The position numbers were made by a program, and so were the translations under genes. 64,000 nucleotides of DNA from Tianweitania populi (GTDB lineage: Bacteria; Pseudomonadota; Alphaproteobacteria; Rhizobiales; Rhizobiaceae): positions 496,001 through 560,000 of the forward strand of contig NZ_BMZQ01000001.1 in NCBI RefSeq assembly GCF_014652875.1. Direction: 5' to 3'. Position 1 is the stretch's first letter. Each line of letters starts with the position of its first letter. The notes beneath the pieces were generated by a model. The model worked only from the letters and a program-made list of their open reading frames with translations. It ran no database searches and was not told the DNA's origin. Positions 32,949 through 42,541 of the stretch are shown here, piece after piece.

Positions 32949-35120
32949 ATGAACACCCATGTCCGTACCACGATCGGCCATTCGGCCTGCCCGCATGACT
33001 GTCCTTCGACCTGCGCCTTGAATGTCGAGATCATCGACGGCCAGGTGGGCCGCTTCTATGGCGCGAAGGACAACAGCTACACGGCCGGCGTCATCTGCGC
33101 CAAGGTCGCGCGCTACGCCGAGCGGGTGCATCATCCCGACCGCTTGCTGAAGCCGCTGATCCGTGCCGGCGCAAAGGGTGAGGGCGCGTGGAAGGAAGCG
33201 AGCTGGGACGCCGCGCTCGATCATGTCGCCGAGAAGTTCATCGCAGCCGAAGCCAAGCACGGCAGCGAAACCGTCTGGCCTTATTACTATGCTGGAACGA
33301 TGGGGTTGGTGCAGCGCGACAGCATCAACCGTCTGCGCCACGCCAAGAAATACTCGAACACCTTCGATTCCTTTTGCACCAATCTCGCCTGGACCGGCTG
33401 GATGATGGGTGCAGGCGCCTTGCAAGGTGTCGATCCCCGCGAAATGGCGAAGTCGGATTGCGTAGTGATCTGGGGCACCAATGCCGTAGTCACGCAGGTC
33501 AATGTGATGACCCATGCCACCCGTGCCCGCAAGGAACGCGGCGCCAAGATCGTCGTGATCGACATTTACGACAATGCCACGATGAAGCAGGCTGATCTCG
33601 GCCTCATCCTGCGGCCGGGCACCGATGGCGCGCTGGCTTGTGCTGTGATGCATGTGCTTTTCCGCGATGGCATGGCGGACCGCGCTTTTCTCGCTGAATA
33701 CACGGACGATCCGGCGGGGCTCGAAGCGCATCTGCGGGAACGCACGCCCGAATGGGCTGCGGCGATCACTGGCCTCAGCGTCGCGGAAATCGAGACCTTT
33801 GCCCGGCTGGTGGGCACGACCAAGCGCACCTTCTTCCGGCTGGGTTATGGCTTTTCGCGCCAGCGCAACGGGGCGGTCAACATGCATGCGGCGCTTTCGA
33901 TCCCGGCCGTGACGGGTGCTTGGGCTTATGAAGGCGGCGGTGCCTTCCACTCCAATTCCGGCGTGTTCAAGCTCGATACAAGGCTGATCGAAGGGCGCGA
34001 AATGGCCGTTTCCGGCATTCGCCATCTCGATCAATCGAAGATCGGGCGCATCCTGACCGGGGATCGTGAGGCGCTTTATGACGGCCCGCCGGTCACCGCC
34101 ATGCTGATCCAGAACACCAATCCGGCGAATGTGACGCCCGAGCAGCGGCTTGTGAAGCAGGGCTTCCTGCGCGACGACCTGTTCACCTGCGTGCACGAAC
34201 AGTTCATGACCGACACTGCGAAGCTCGCCGATGTCGTGCTGCCGGCCACCATGTTCGTGGAGCATGACGACATCTACAAGGGCGGCGGGCAGCAGCATGT
34301 GACGCTCGGGCCAAAATTGGTCGAGCCGCCGCTTGGACCCCGACCCAATCTCTACGTCATCGAGGAACTGGCCAAGCGTCTGGGCGTGGCCAACAAACCC
34401 GGTTTCGGCCTCACGGCTCGGCAGCACATCGACATCATGCTGGACAAGCGCGGGCTCGGCTCCTTCGCTGAGTTGCAGGAAAAGCGCTTTGTCGACATGC
34501 AGCCGCCCTTCGAAGACGCGCATTTCGTCAACGGGTTCGGTCATCCCGACGGCAAGTTCCGCTTCCGGCCGGACTGGATCAACACGCCGGCGCCCAACAA
34601 ACCGCCGAAATCGATGGGCACGCAGGGCGACTACGCGCGCCTGCCGGCCTATCCCGATCACGTCGACCTGATCGAAGGCGCGGATGAGATACATCCGTTC
34701 CGTCTGGCGACGTCGCCGGCGCGCTCCTTCCTCAATTCGAGCTTCACGGAAACGCCGGGCTCGCTGAAGCGGGAAGGGCGGCCGGAGTTGCTGCTGAACC
34801 CGCTGGATGCCGCCAAGCTCGATCTTAGCGAAGGAGACGTTGTCGAAATCGGCAACAATCGCGGCGAGGTAGCGCTGCACGTCAAGCTGTTCGACGGCGT
34901 GCTGTCGGGCGTGGTCATTGCCGAAGGCATTTGGCCGAATTCGGCGCATCTCAACGGCGAAGGCATCAACACGCTGACCAGCGCCGATTCACCGCCGCCA
35001 TATGGCGGGCTTGTCGTTCATGACACCCATGTCTGGGTGCGCAAGGTGGACAACGTACCCGGAAATGGATCAGGGCGTGGAACGGGCGAGCGCCTCGAGA
35101 TCAGGACCTTGCTCAACTAG
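32949..35120 (+). CDS. Molybdopterin-dependent oxidoreductase (DMSO reductase family)
   Basis: This 723-residue enzyme has an N-terminal [4Fe-4S] motif with Cys14, Cys18, Cys22 and Cys50 (C-x3-C-x3-C-x27-C) and a likely molybdenum ligand Cys143 in NTFDSFCTNLAW, as in periplasmic nitrate reductases. The C-terminal molydopterin-dinucleotide domain (LLLNPLDAAKLDLSEGDVVEI) is present. There is no Tat signal, so it should be cytoplasmic. No partner subunit genes lie nearby. The substrate cannot be told. Its 3' end overlaps convergent purN by 51 bases. The cofactor genes moaD-moaE are about 8 kb away. Confidence 0.9.
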   Translation: MNTHVRTTIGHSACPHDCPSTCALNVEIIDGQVGRFYGAKDNSYTAGVICAKVARYAERVHHPDRLLKPLIRAGAKGEGAWKEASWDAALDHVAEKFIAAEAKHGSETVWPYYYAGTMGLVQRDSINRLRHAKKYSNTFDSFCTNLAWTGWMMGAGALQGVDPREMAKSDCVVIWGTNAVVTQVNVMTHATRARKERGAKIVVIDIYDNATMKQADLGLILRPGTDGALACAVMHVLFRDGMADRAFLAEYTDDPAGLEAHLRERTPEWAAAITGLSVAEIETFARLVGTTKRTFFRLGYGFSRQRNGAVNMHAALSIPAVTGAWAYEGGGAFHSNSGVFKLDTRLIEGREMAVSGIRHLDQSKIGRILTGDREALYDGPPVTAMLIQNTNPANVTPEQRLVKQGFLRDDLFTCVHEQFMTDTAKLADVVLPATMFVEHDDIYKGGGQQHVTLGPKLVEPPLGPRPNLYVIEELAKRLGVANKPGFGLTARQHIDIMLDKRGLGSFAELQEKRFVDMQPPFEDAHFVNGFGHPDGKFRFRPDWINTPAPNKPPKSMGTQGDYARLPAYPDHVDLIEGADEIHPFRLATSPARSFLNSSFTETPGSLKREGRPELLLNPLDAAKLDLSEGDVVEIGNNRGEVALHVKLFDGVLSGVVIAEGIWPNSAHLNGEGINTLTSADSPPPYGGLVVHDTHVWVRKVDNVPGNGSGRGTGERLEIRTLLN

Positions 35121-35774
35121 ATCCGGCGAAATCAGCATCGACGCGGTGCCGGTTTCGGCCACCCTAAAGACGGCCCTGTCGCCGACCATGCGCACCTTGC
35201 CTTCGGCCAAAAGCCGGAGGGCATGGGGATAGAGCTTGTGTTCCGCAGCGAGCGTGCGCGCGGACAATCTATCCTCGTCATCGCCGGTGAGAACCGGCAG
35301 GGCAGCCTGTGCGATGATCGGCCCGGAATCCATGGCGAAAGTCACGAAATGCACGCTGCAACCATGCAGGCGAACGCCGGCGTCCAGCGCCTGTTGATGC
35401 GGGTGCAGGCCCTTGAAGAGAGGCAGAAGCGAGGGATGGATATTGATCATCCGCCCGCTCCAGCGTGACACGAAGCTTTCCGTCAGGAGCCGCATATAGC
35501 CCGCAAGGCAGATCAGCTCTGCGCCGAACTCAGCCAGCGCGCGCTCCAGAGCGGCGTCCTGCGCTGTCGAGTCGGGATAATCGGACTTGGTAATGACGCG
35601 CGTCGCAATGCCCGCACGCGCCGCGAACTCCAGGCCGGCGGCACTGGCGCGGTTGGAAATCACGCCGACGATCTCGGCAGGGTAGGCCGGGTCACGCGCG
35701 GCTTCGATCAGCGCCCGCATGTTGGAGCCGCGTCCCGAGATCAGGACGACGACGCGCTTTCGTGATCCGTTCAT
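35070..35774 (-). CDS. purN: Phosphoribosylglycinamide formyltransferase
   Basis: PurN (234 residues) formylates GAR with 10-formyl-THF, the third step of purine synthesis. Motifs [16 protein letters not shown] (phosphate loop), [21 protein letters not shown] with the catalytic His, and [15 protein letters not shown] are complete. The protein has about 20 extra C-terminal residues, and these are the part that overlaps the end of the oxidoreductase gene. Its ATG overlaps the purM stop (ATGA). Confidence 0.96.
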   Translation of the reverse strand: MNGSRKRVVVLISGRGSNMRALIEAARDPAYPAEIVGVISNRASAAGLEFAARAGIATRVITKSDYPDSTAQDAALERALAEFGAELICLAGYMRLLTESFVSRWSGRMINIHPSLLPLFKGLHPHQQALDAGVRLHGCSVHFVTFAMDSGPIIAQAALPVLTGDDEDRLSARTLAAEHKLYPHALRLLAEGKVRMVGDRAVFRVAETGTASMLISPDLVEQGPDLEALARSTP

Positions 35775-36835
35775 AGGGAGAGCGTGCCGCGATAAACCAC
35801 GCGCTCCTCGCGCGCCAGCACGATCTGGCCGATCGGCGTGACGGTCTCGCCTTCCTGCTGCAGAACGGCCGCGACCTGTGCGGCCTGACCGGCTGCCACC
35901 ACCGCGATCATGCCAATGCCGCAGTTGAAGGTGCGCAGCATCTCGTTCGGCTCCACACCGCCGACTTCAGCCAGCCAGGAGAACACCGGCGGTACGTCGA
36001 TCGTGTCGAGGTCGAGTTCAACCGAATAATCCTTCGGCAGAACGCGCGGAATGTTGTCGGGGAAGCCACCGCCGGTGATGTGGGCGAGCGCCTTGATGCC
36101 ATGGGTATTGCGGATCGCGTTGAGCAGCGGTCGGACATAGATGCGCGTTGGCGTCAGCAGCGCTTCGCCGAGCGACGAGCCTTCGGCGAACGGGGCGGGA
36201 TCGGAATAGGAAAGACCGCTGCGCTCCACGATCTTGCGCACCAGCGAGAAGCCGTTGGAATGCACGCCGGAGGAAGACAGGCCGAGGATGACGTCGCCAT
36301 CGACGATGTCGTTGGTGGGCAGAAGCGCACTACGCTCGGCTGCACCGACGGCAAAGCCCGCGAGATCGTATTCGCCTTCGCGGTAAAGGCCCGGCATCTC
36401 GGCCGTTTCACCGCCGATCAACGCACAGCCCGCCTGGCGGCAGCCATCCGCTATGCCGGCAACAATCGCCGCACCTTCTTCCGGCTCCAGCTTGCCGGTG
36501 GCGTAGTAATCCAGAAAGAACAGGGGCTCAGCCGCCTGCACCACAAGATCGTTGACGCACATGGCGACGAGATCGATGCCGACCGTGTCATGCTTGCCGG
36601 CTTCGATTGCAACCATCAGCTTGGTGCCGACGCCATCATTGGCGGCAACCAGCACGGGATCGGTGAAGCCGGCGGCCTTCAAGTCGAACAATCCGCCGAA
36701 GCCGCCGATCTCGCCGTCGGCACCTGGGCGGCGCGTCGACTTGACGATCGGCTTGATCTTCTCGACGAGCGCATTGCCGGCATCAATATCAACGCCCGCC
36801 TGCGCGTAAGTGAGCTTGTCCTGCTCGCCCGTCAT
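35771..36835 (-). CDS. purM: Phosphoribosylformylglycinamidine cyclo-ligase
   Basis: PurM (354 residues) closes the imidazole ring to give AIR. Family blocks [45 protein letters not shown] and [16 protein letters not shown] are intact. The ATG at 36835 starts right before the conserved LTYAQAGVD; the frame continues to 36928 without family resemblance. Coupled to purN by a four-base overlap. Confidence 0.97.
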   Translation of the reverse strand: MTGEQDKLTYAQAGVDIDAGNALVEKIKPIVKSTRRPGADGEIGGFGGLFDLKAAGFTDPVLVAANDGVGTKLMVAIEAGKHDTVGIDLVAMCVNDLVVQAAEPLFFLDYYATGKLEPEEGAAIVAGIADGCRQAGCALIGGETAEMPGLYREGEYDLAGFAVGAAERSALLPTNDIVDGDVILGLSSSGVHSNGFSLVRKIVERSGLSYSDPAPFAEGSSLGEALLTPTRIYVRPLLNAIRNTHGIKALAHITGGGFPDNIPRVLPKDYSVELDLDTIDVPPVFSWLAEVGGVEPNEMLRTFNCGIGMIAVVAAGQAAQVAAVLQQEGETVTPIGQIVLAREERVVYRGTLSL

Positions 36836-36948
36836 GATCTTTCGCTCCGTTTTGCCGCGGCTTTTGCGCTCTTCGCATGCACCAGCTTCGCTCGCAAGTT
36901 GGACGCGCTCTTCGACCACAGGCTTCAACGTGCTAGGAGGCCGGTAAA

Positions 36949-37536
36949 TTGAGAGTCGGTGAGGACAAAAGTAGCGGAGTGACGATCCCCAACATCATAA
37001 CGCTGATCAGGTTCTTCCTGGTGCCCTGCGTGGTGCTGGCGCTGCTTGGCGGCAATATGGGCTGGGCCTTCATCGGCTTCCTGGTGGCCGGCATCTCCGA
37101 TGGCGTCGACGGCTTTATCGCCCGCACCTTCGATCAGCGCAGTGAGCTTGGCGCTTATCTCGACCCGATCGCCGACAAGCTGCTTCTCGTTTGCGTCTTC
37201 GTGGTGCTGGGTTTCCTCGGCGAATTGCCGCTCTGGATCGTGGTGACGGCCGTTTCGCGCGATGCGCTGATCATTGGCGGCGTGATGCTGGCGACCGTGA
37301 TGGGCAATCCCGTGGAAATGAAGCCGCTCTTCGTGTCCAAAGCCAATACGACCTTTCAGATCCTGCTTGCCCTCGTTGTTCTGGCTGAACTGGCGTCGGG
37401 CTGGAACGCTGGTGCCTTGCGCACTGTCCTCATATATATCTCCGCCTCCTTGACCGTTGCTTCCGCGGCGGCCTATCTCGTGGGCTGGCTGAGGCATATG
37501 AGCGGTTATGGCAGATCCAATCTTTCCGACGGCTGA
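36949..37536 (+). CDS. CDP-alcohol phosphatidyltransferase (possible cardiolipin synthase)
   Basis: This 195-residue membrane protein has the complete D-G-x2-A-R-x8-G-x3-D-x3-D motif ([15 protein letters not shown], then [12 protein letters not shown]). It is a paralogue of the pgsA product at 25544. Since that gene fits PgsA by context, this one may be a eukaryote-like cardiolipin synthase or another phosphatidyltransferase. Start is TTG at 36949, eight bases after AGGAGG. It overlaps the downstream permease gene by 29 bases. Confidence 0.88.
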   Translation: MRVGEDKSSGVTIPNIITLIRFFLVPCVVLALLGGNMGWAFIGFLVAGISDGVDGFIARTFDQRSELGAYLDPIADKLLLVCVFVVLGFLGELPLWIVVTAVSRDALIIGGVMLATVMGNPVEMKPLFVSKANTTFQILLALVVLAELASGWNAGALRTVLIYISASLTVASAAAYLVGWLRHMSGYGRSNLSDG

Positions 37537-38710
37537 CCGCCAGGCCGCTGAGGCATCCGCTCCCGAACGGCCCGTTGCGATCGAGACCGACAACCTCGTT
37601 CTGGCCACCGGAAGCGCGCCTGCCGGCCTGAACACGCGCTATGCGCGCACGGCCCTTTTCTGGGGCGCAGCACTGCTGGGCTTCATCGCCTTTCTCGTTG
37701 TTTTCAGTTCGATCCTGCTGCCTTTCGTGGCGGGCATGGCGCTGGCCTATTTCCTTGATCCCGTCGCCGACCGGCTGGAGCGGCTTGGCCTTTCGCGTCT
37801 GATGGCGACGATCGTGATCCTGATCAGCTTCCTTCTGGCCGTGGTACTGGTGGTGATCATCATCGTGCCGCTGCTGAGCTCACAGCTGTCGGACTTCATT
37901 TCCAATGTTCCGGGCTACATCACCAACTTGCAGATGCTGATCACCGACTTCGATCCCGAATGGCTGCGCGAGAATTTCGGCGTGGAGCCGGCAGCACTGC
38001 GCGACGGCTTGAGCGGGCTTGTCACGCAAGGTGCCGGCTTCATCACCACGCTGCTGCAATCGCTGTGGAACTCCGGCAAGGCGATCGTAGATGTCGTCGC
38101 ATTGTTCGTGGTGACGCCGGTTGTGGCCTTCTACATGCTGCTCGATTGGGACCGGATGATCGCCAGCATCGATCGCTGCGTGCCGCGCGACCACATCCAG
38201 ACCGTGCGCCAGCTCGCCCGCGACGTGAACAGCGCAACGGCCGGCTTCGTGCGCGGGCAGGGTACGCTGTGCCTGATCCTGGGCGCCATGTATGCGGTCG
38301 GCCTGACGGTCGTCGGGCTGAACTTCGGCCTGCTGATCGGCCTCTTCGCTGGCCTCATCAGCTTCATCCCCTATGTCGGATCGCTTGTCGGTCTTATTCT
38401 CTCCATCGGCGTTGCCTGCGTTCAGTTCTGGCCGGACTGGCCAATGGTGGTGCTGGTGGCCGCGATCTTCTTCGGCGGTCAGTTCATCGAGGGCAACATC
38501 CTGCAGCCGAAGCTGGTGGGATCGAGCGTCGGTCTGCATCCGGTCTGGCTGATGTTTGCACTGTTTGCCTTCGGCTCCTTGTTCGGCTTTGTCGGCCTGC
38601 TGCTCGCCGTGCCGGCTGCTGCGGCGGTTGGCGTTCTCGTGCGCTTCGCCGTCGCGCGGTATCTTGCTTCCCCGCTTTACAAGGGGAAGACGGCGCAGGT
38701 GATCGTCTGA
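37508..38710 (+). CDS. AI-2E family transporter (PerM/YdiK-like permease)
   Basis: This 400-residue protein has seven to eight hydrophobic helices, a soluble loop of about 90 residues after helix 3, and the family signatures LPFVAGMALAYFLDPVADRLE, FIPYVGSLVGLI and FIEGNILQPKLVGSSVGLHP. Members export varied solutes or ions; few are truly AI-2 exporters. It overlaps the upstream lipid gene and ends 3 bases before hdaA, so three genes are probably one transcript. Confidence 0.92.
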   Translation: MADPIFPTADRQAAEASAPERPVAIETDNLVLATGSAPAGLNTRYARTALFWGAALLGFIAFLVVFSSILLPFVAGMALAYFLDPVADRLERLGLSRLMATIVILISFLLAVVLVVIIIVPLLSSQLSDFISNVPGYITNLQMLITDFDPEWLRENFGVEPAALRDGLSGLVTQGAGFITTLLQSLWNSGKAIVDVVALFVVTPVVAFYMLLDWDRMIASIDRCVPRDHIQTVRQLARDVNSATAGFVRGQGTLCLILGAMYAVGLTVVGLNFGLLIGLFAGLISFIPYVGSLVGLILSIGVACVQFWPDWPMVVLVAAIFFGGQFIEGNILQPKLVGSSVGLHPVWLMFALFAFGSLFGFVGLLLAVPAAAAVGVLVRFAVARYLASPLYKGKTAQVIV

Positions 38711-38713
38711 TCC

Positions 38714-39391
38714 ATGCCGTCTGGAGCCCGCCAACTGCCGCTCGATCTCGGCCATCGCCCGGGTCAAAGCCGCGACCACTTCGTCGGATCCGAGGAAAAT
38801 GCGGCAGCGCTTGGCCTCATCGACAACTGGCCGCGCTGGGCAGCACCCCTGGCGCTTCTCGTGGGACCGGCAGGTTCGGGCAAGTCGCACCTCCTTTCGA
38901 TCTTCCGCGAGGAAGCCGCGGCAACGGATGCGGCTGCAGATTACCAGGGTGCGATAGACGCTGCCGAACGAGGACAGGCGATCATCCTTGATGATGCCGA
39001 TGGCATGCCGCTTGATCAGGTCGCTTTGTTCCACCTCATCAATGCCGTGCGCTCAGGCGGCGCGACCCTGTTGATGACGGCGCGGCTTCTGCCCGCAGCC
39101 TGGACCCTGACGTTGCCCGACCTCATCTCGCGCCTGAAGACGGCTGCGGTGGTTCAGATCGGTGAACCGGGTGACATGCTGCTGAACGCTGTTGTGACGA
39201 AACTGTTCGCCGACCGCCAGATCGAGATCGAACCACATGTGGTGCAGTTCATCACGCGGCGAATCGAACGCTCGCTTGCCACCGCGATGACCGTGGTGGC
39301 CGACATTGATCGCCTCGCTCTTGAACAAAGACGTCCAATTACGCGCGCGCTCGTATCCGAAGTGCTTGCAGCAAGCGGGCGGGCATCTTAG
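38714..39391 (+). CDS. hdaA: DnaA regulatory inactivator HdaA
   Basis: HdaA (225 residues) is the DnaA-related AAA+ protein that, with the sliding clamp, promotes hydrolysis of ATP-DnaA and prevents re-initiation. The clamp-binding peptide QLPLDLGH is at 7-14, Walker A GPAGSGKS at 51-58, and Walker B IILDDAD near 90. It lacks the DnaA DNA-binding domain, as expected. The perM-like gene upstream of hda/hdaA is a widely conserved pairing. Confidence 0.92.
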   Translation: MPSGARQLPLDLGHRPGQSRDHFVGSEENAAALGLIDNWPRWAAPLALLVGPAGSGKSHLLSIFREEAAATDAAADYQGAIDAAERGQAIILDDADGMPLDQVALFHLINAVRSGGATLLMTARLLPAAWTLTLPDLISRLKTAAVVQIGEPGDMLLNAVVTKLFADRQIEIEPHVVQFITRRIERSLATAMTVVADIDRLALEQRRPITRALVSEVLAASGRAS

Positions 39392-39505
39392 ATCAAGCCT
39401 GCTGCTAAAACGATGAACCGGCAGAAATCTTAACGGAAATACACTTTCCGCTGGTTTCTTTGCCTGTCTTCGATCAAGGAAGCGCTGTTCAAGGACCAAC
39501 GCTTC

Positions 39506-40999
39506 ATGCCGATTTCCCGTGCCCGATTTATGCGAAGCAGCGCATTGTTCCTGCTGATCGGCTTGGTCGCCTTGTTGGCCATCGTCGGCGCGACCTTCTG
39601 GCTCGCGCAGAGGTCGGAAGGAATTTCCGACACGCTGACGCAATGGCGCATTGCGCGTGCGGCAACCGTGAACCTGCGCAATTCGCTCCAGCTCGTGGAA
39701 ACAAGCCAGCGCGGCTTTCTGCTGACCGACGACGCACAGTATCTCGAACCCTATGAGCGTGAAGTCGGCAGGATCGCGCCTCTTTACGGTCGCCTTGCAG
39801 CAACCGTGCAGCCGCTGCTCGGTGATCGAGTCGATGTCAGCCGCTTCGAAACCGCTATCACTGCCAAGCTGGAAGAGATGGCGCGCACGATCGAACTGGC
39901 GCGCACCGGCCGCAAGGATGAGGCGATTGCCCTTGTTCGCACCAATGAAGGCAAGGAGTTGATGGATGAAGCGCAGGCTTTCTTTGCGCAAACCATCGAG
40001 GCAGCCGATGCTCAATCTCTGCAGGGATTGACCACGCAGGCGAGCAACTTTTCCGCTTTGCGCATCGTCACGCTTGTCGGTGGCGCCGTGATTCTTCTGG
40101 TTGTGGGTGGCTCGGTGTGGACCGCTCTCGTTTACACGCGTGAGATCATGCAGGCGCGCGGTGAGGTGGAAGCCCTCAATGTCGGCTTGGAATCGCGCAT
40201 TCAGGAACGCACGCAGGATTTGCTGCGCGCCAATGAGGAAGTGCAGCGCTTCGCCTACATCGTCACACATGATCTGCGTGCGCCGCTCGTCAACATTATG
40301 GGTTTCACCGCCGAACTCGATACGACGATGAAGACGATCCAGAACTACGTTCTGGCCGAGCCCGGCAAGGCCTCGGAGAATGACGCGAAAGAGGCAAAGC
40401 TTGCCGCGCAGGAGGATCTGCCGGAAGCCATCGGCTTCATCCGCTCGTCCACCAAGAAGATGGACGGACTGATCAACGCCATCCTCAAGATCTCCCGCGA
40501 AGGCCGCCGGCCGCTCAAGCCGGAGCCGATCGACGTTAAGTCCATGCTCGAAAATACGCTGGCCAGCATTCAGCATCAGATCATCGAGGATGACGGAGAG
40601 GCGACCCTCGACGTAGCGGTTCCTCGCATCGTGTCCGATCGCATGTCGCTGGAGCAGATCGTAGGCAACCTCTTGGACAATGCCGTGAAATACAGCGCCA
40701 AGGACCGACCGCTGCGGCTGCGCTTGAAGGCAGAACGCAAACCCGGCAACCGCTTCACGCTCAGCGTCGAAGACAATGGCCGTGGTATTGCCGAGCAGGA
40801 TCATGAGCGTGTTTTTGACCTGTTCCGCCGCGCGGGCACACAGGATAAAGCAGGTGAGGGCATCGGGCTTGCGCATGTGCGTACCCTGACACGCAGCCTC
40901 GGGGGCGATATAAGCGTGACGTCTGAATTCGGCCGCGGCTCGACATTCACCGTAGAACTGCCATTGGACCTCAGAACCGTCGTAAGGAGTGAAGTGTAG
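39506..40999 (+). CDS. CHASE3-domain sensor histidine kinase
   Basis: This 497-residue kinase has a first membrane helix at about 14-34, a helical CHASE3 sensor (about 38-180, with NLRNSLQLVETSQRGFLLT), a second helix at 188-210, a short coiled coil, a HisKA-like domain with His255 in YIVTHDLRAPLV, and a HATPase domain with Asn392 (DNAVKY) and DNGRG. About 35 extra charged residues (272-307) interrupt the dimerization hairpin, which is unusual. The response-regulator gene begins one base inside the stop (TAGTG). Confidence 0.92.
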   Translation: MPISRARFMRSSALFLLIGLVALLAIVGATFWLAQRSEGISDTLTQWRIARAATVNLRNSLQLVETSQRGFLLTDDAQYLEPYEREVGRIAPLYGRLAATVQPLLGDRVDVSRFETAITAKLEEMARTIELARTGRKDEAIALVRTNEGKELMDEAQAFFAQTIEAADAQSLQGLTTQASNFSALRIVTLVGGAVILLVVGGSVWTALVYTREIMQARGEVEALNVGLESRIQERTQDLLRANEEVQRFAYIVTHDLRAPLVNIMGFTAELDTTMKTIQNYVLAEPGKASENDAKEAKLAAQEDLPEAIGFIRSSTKKMDGLINAILKISREGRRPLKPEPIDVKSMLENTLASIQHQIIEDDGEATLDVAVPRIVSDRMSLEQIVGNLLDNAVKYSAKDRPLRLRLKAERKPGNRFTLSVEDNGRGIAEQDHERVFDLFRRAGTQDKAGEGIGLAHVRTLTRSLGGDISVTSEFGRGSTFTVELPLDLRTVVRSEV

Positions 41000-41445
41000 T
41001 GAGTGACAATCCTAAGCCGGTCACGATCGTCATGGTCGAAGACGATGAGGGCCACGCCCGACTGATCGAAAAGAACATCCGCCGTGCCGGCGTGAACAAC
41101 CCCATCGTGCCTTTCGCCAACGGCACCCAGGCGCTCGAGTTCCTGTTGGGGCCCGATGGTTCGGGTTCCGCCAATGCTGGCCGCCAGCTGCTCATTTTAC
41201 TGGACTTGAACCTGCCCGATATGACGGGCGTGGACATTCTCCAGCGCGTCAAGGCCAATGAGCATACCAAGCGGTCTCCGGTGGTCATCCTGACGACCAC
41301 CGATGACGAGCGTGAGATCCAGCGCTGCTACGATCTTGGCGCCAATGTTTATATCACCAAGCCGGTCGACTATGAGGGCTTTGCTCACGCGATTCGCCAA
41401 CTCGGCCTGTTCTTTTCGGTGATGCAGGTTCCGGAGACTGCCTAA
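40999..41445 (+). CDS. Single-domain response regulator (Rcp1-like)
   Basis: This 148-residue receiver has the acidic pair in MVEDDEGHARLI, phospho-acceptor Asp69 in LLDLNLPDMTG, the Thr switch in VVILTTTDD and Lys121 in ITKPVDYEGF. The sequence is of the Rcp1 type often found with phytochrome-like kinases. There is no output domain, so it probably shuttles phosphate. Start is GTG with AAGGAG nine bases upstream, overlapping the kinase stop by one base. Confidence 0.93.
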   Translation: MSDNPKPVTIVMVEDDEGHARLIEKNIRRAGVNNPIVPFANGTQALEFLLGPDGSGSANAGRQLLILLDLNLPDMTGVDILQRVKANEHTKRSPVVILTTTDDEREIQRCYDLGANVYITKPVDYEGFAHAIRQLGLFFSVMQVPETA

Positions 41446-41446
41446 C

Positions 41447-42487
41447 TTGCATACTCGACCCGTCCGCATTCTCCATATCGACGACGATCCAGCCCTCGTT
41501 CGGCTGGTCGCGAAGTCGTTGGCGCGTCGTGGATTCGAGGTCGAGAACGCAAGCGACATCGAAAGCGGCCTCGCGGGCATTCGCGATGGCGACTTCGACG
41601 CCGTGGTGCTGGACCATTATCTCTCCTCCGGCACTGGCCTTAGCGTGTTGAACGCGTTGCGCGACCAAGTTGACGCACCGCCGGTGGTTTATGTCACCGG
41701 CTCGATGGAAGCCTCGATTGCCGTCGACGCGCTGAAGGCGGGCGCCGACGATTATGTGTTGAAGTCAGTCGGTGAGGACTTCATCGCCCTTCTGGCGAAA
41801 GCGCTGGAACAGGCGATCACCGCCGCACGCATGCGCCACGCCCAGATTGAAGCCGAGAACGAGATCCGTCGCGCAAAAGACCGCGCCGAACTCTTGCTGG
41901 CCGAAGTCAACCATCGCGTCGCCAACTCGTTGGCGCTTGTGGCCGCGCTGGTACGAATGCAGGCCTCTGCGATCCAGGATCCTGGGGCCAAGGAAGCCTT
42001 GGCCGAAACGCAGGCTCGCATCTCCGCCATCGCCAACCTCCATCGCAGCCTCTACACGTCCGAGGACGTGAAGAGCGTAGCGTTGGACGATTATCTTTCG
42101 ACGCTGGTTTCCGAGCTCGACGCTTCCATGGCCGCAACCGGCTATCGCTCGCGCGTGAAACTCGACCTGGAATCCTTCACAGTCCCCACGGACCGTGCTG
42201 TCTCCGTCGGCATGATCGTGACCGAACTCCTGACCAACGCCTTCAAATACGCCTATCCCGACGAGCAGGACGGAGAAGTCAGGCTGATCGTGCGCAAGTC
42301 CGACGATCAGACCGCCGTTCTCATCGTCGAGGATGACGGGATCGGCTGGAACGGGCAGGGCGTCGCGAAGGGCACTGGTCTCGGCTCGCGCATCGTGAAG
42401 GCAATGGCCTCGACGCTCGGCAGCACCATCAGCTATGGCGACGGCGTCGGCGGAACACGAACCACGCTGGTGCTGCAAGGTGGCTAA
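41447..42487 (+). CDS. Receiver-HisKA_2 hybrid histidine kinase
   Basis: This 346-residue protein begins with a receiver (Asp12/13, phospho-acceptor Asp56 in VVLDHYLSSG, Lys106) and continues with a HisKA_2 dimerization domain (His156 in LAEVNHRVANSLALV) and a HATPase domain with Asn264 (ELLTNAFKYA) and EDDGIGW. It has no sensor or membrane segment, so its input is the receiver. Start is TTG at 41447, one base after the upstream stop; no ATG is available. Its output regulator is not in the window. Confidence 0.9.
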   Translation: MHTRPVRILHIDDDPALVRLVAKSLARRGFEVENASDIESGLAGIRDGDFDAVVLDHYLSSGTGLSVLNALRDQVDAPPVVYVTGSMEASIAVDALKAGADDYVLKSVGEDFIALLAKALEQAITAARMRHAQIEAENEIRRAKDRAELLLAEVNHRVANSLALVAALVRMQASAIQDPGAKEALAETQARISAIANLHRSLYTSEDVKSVALDDYLSTLVSELDASMAATGYRSRVKLDLESFTVPTDRAVSVGMIVTELLTNAFKYAYPDEQDGEVRLIVRKSDDQTAVLIVEDDGIGWNGQGVAKGTGLGSRIVKAMASTLGSTISYGDGVGGTRTTLVLQGG

Positions 42488-42541
42488 TGCAGTGCGGCCA
42501 AGGGCGCTGCAGGCTCAATAGAAAGTCCGCGAGGCGGAAGG

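Noticed and set aside
32658-34949. A 763-codon minus-strand open frame across the molybdopterin oxidoreductase
   Set aside because: The plus strand encodes an enzyme with intact iron-sulfur and cofactor motifs; the antisense product is His/Arg-rich with no domain.
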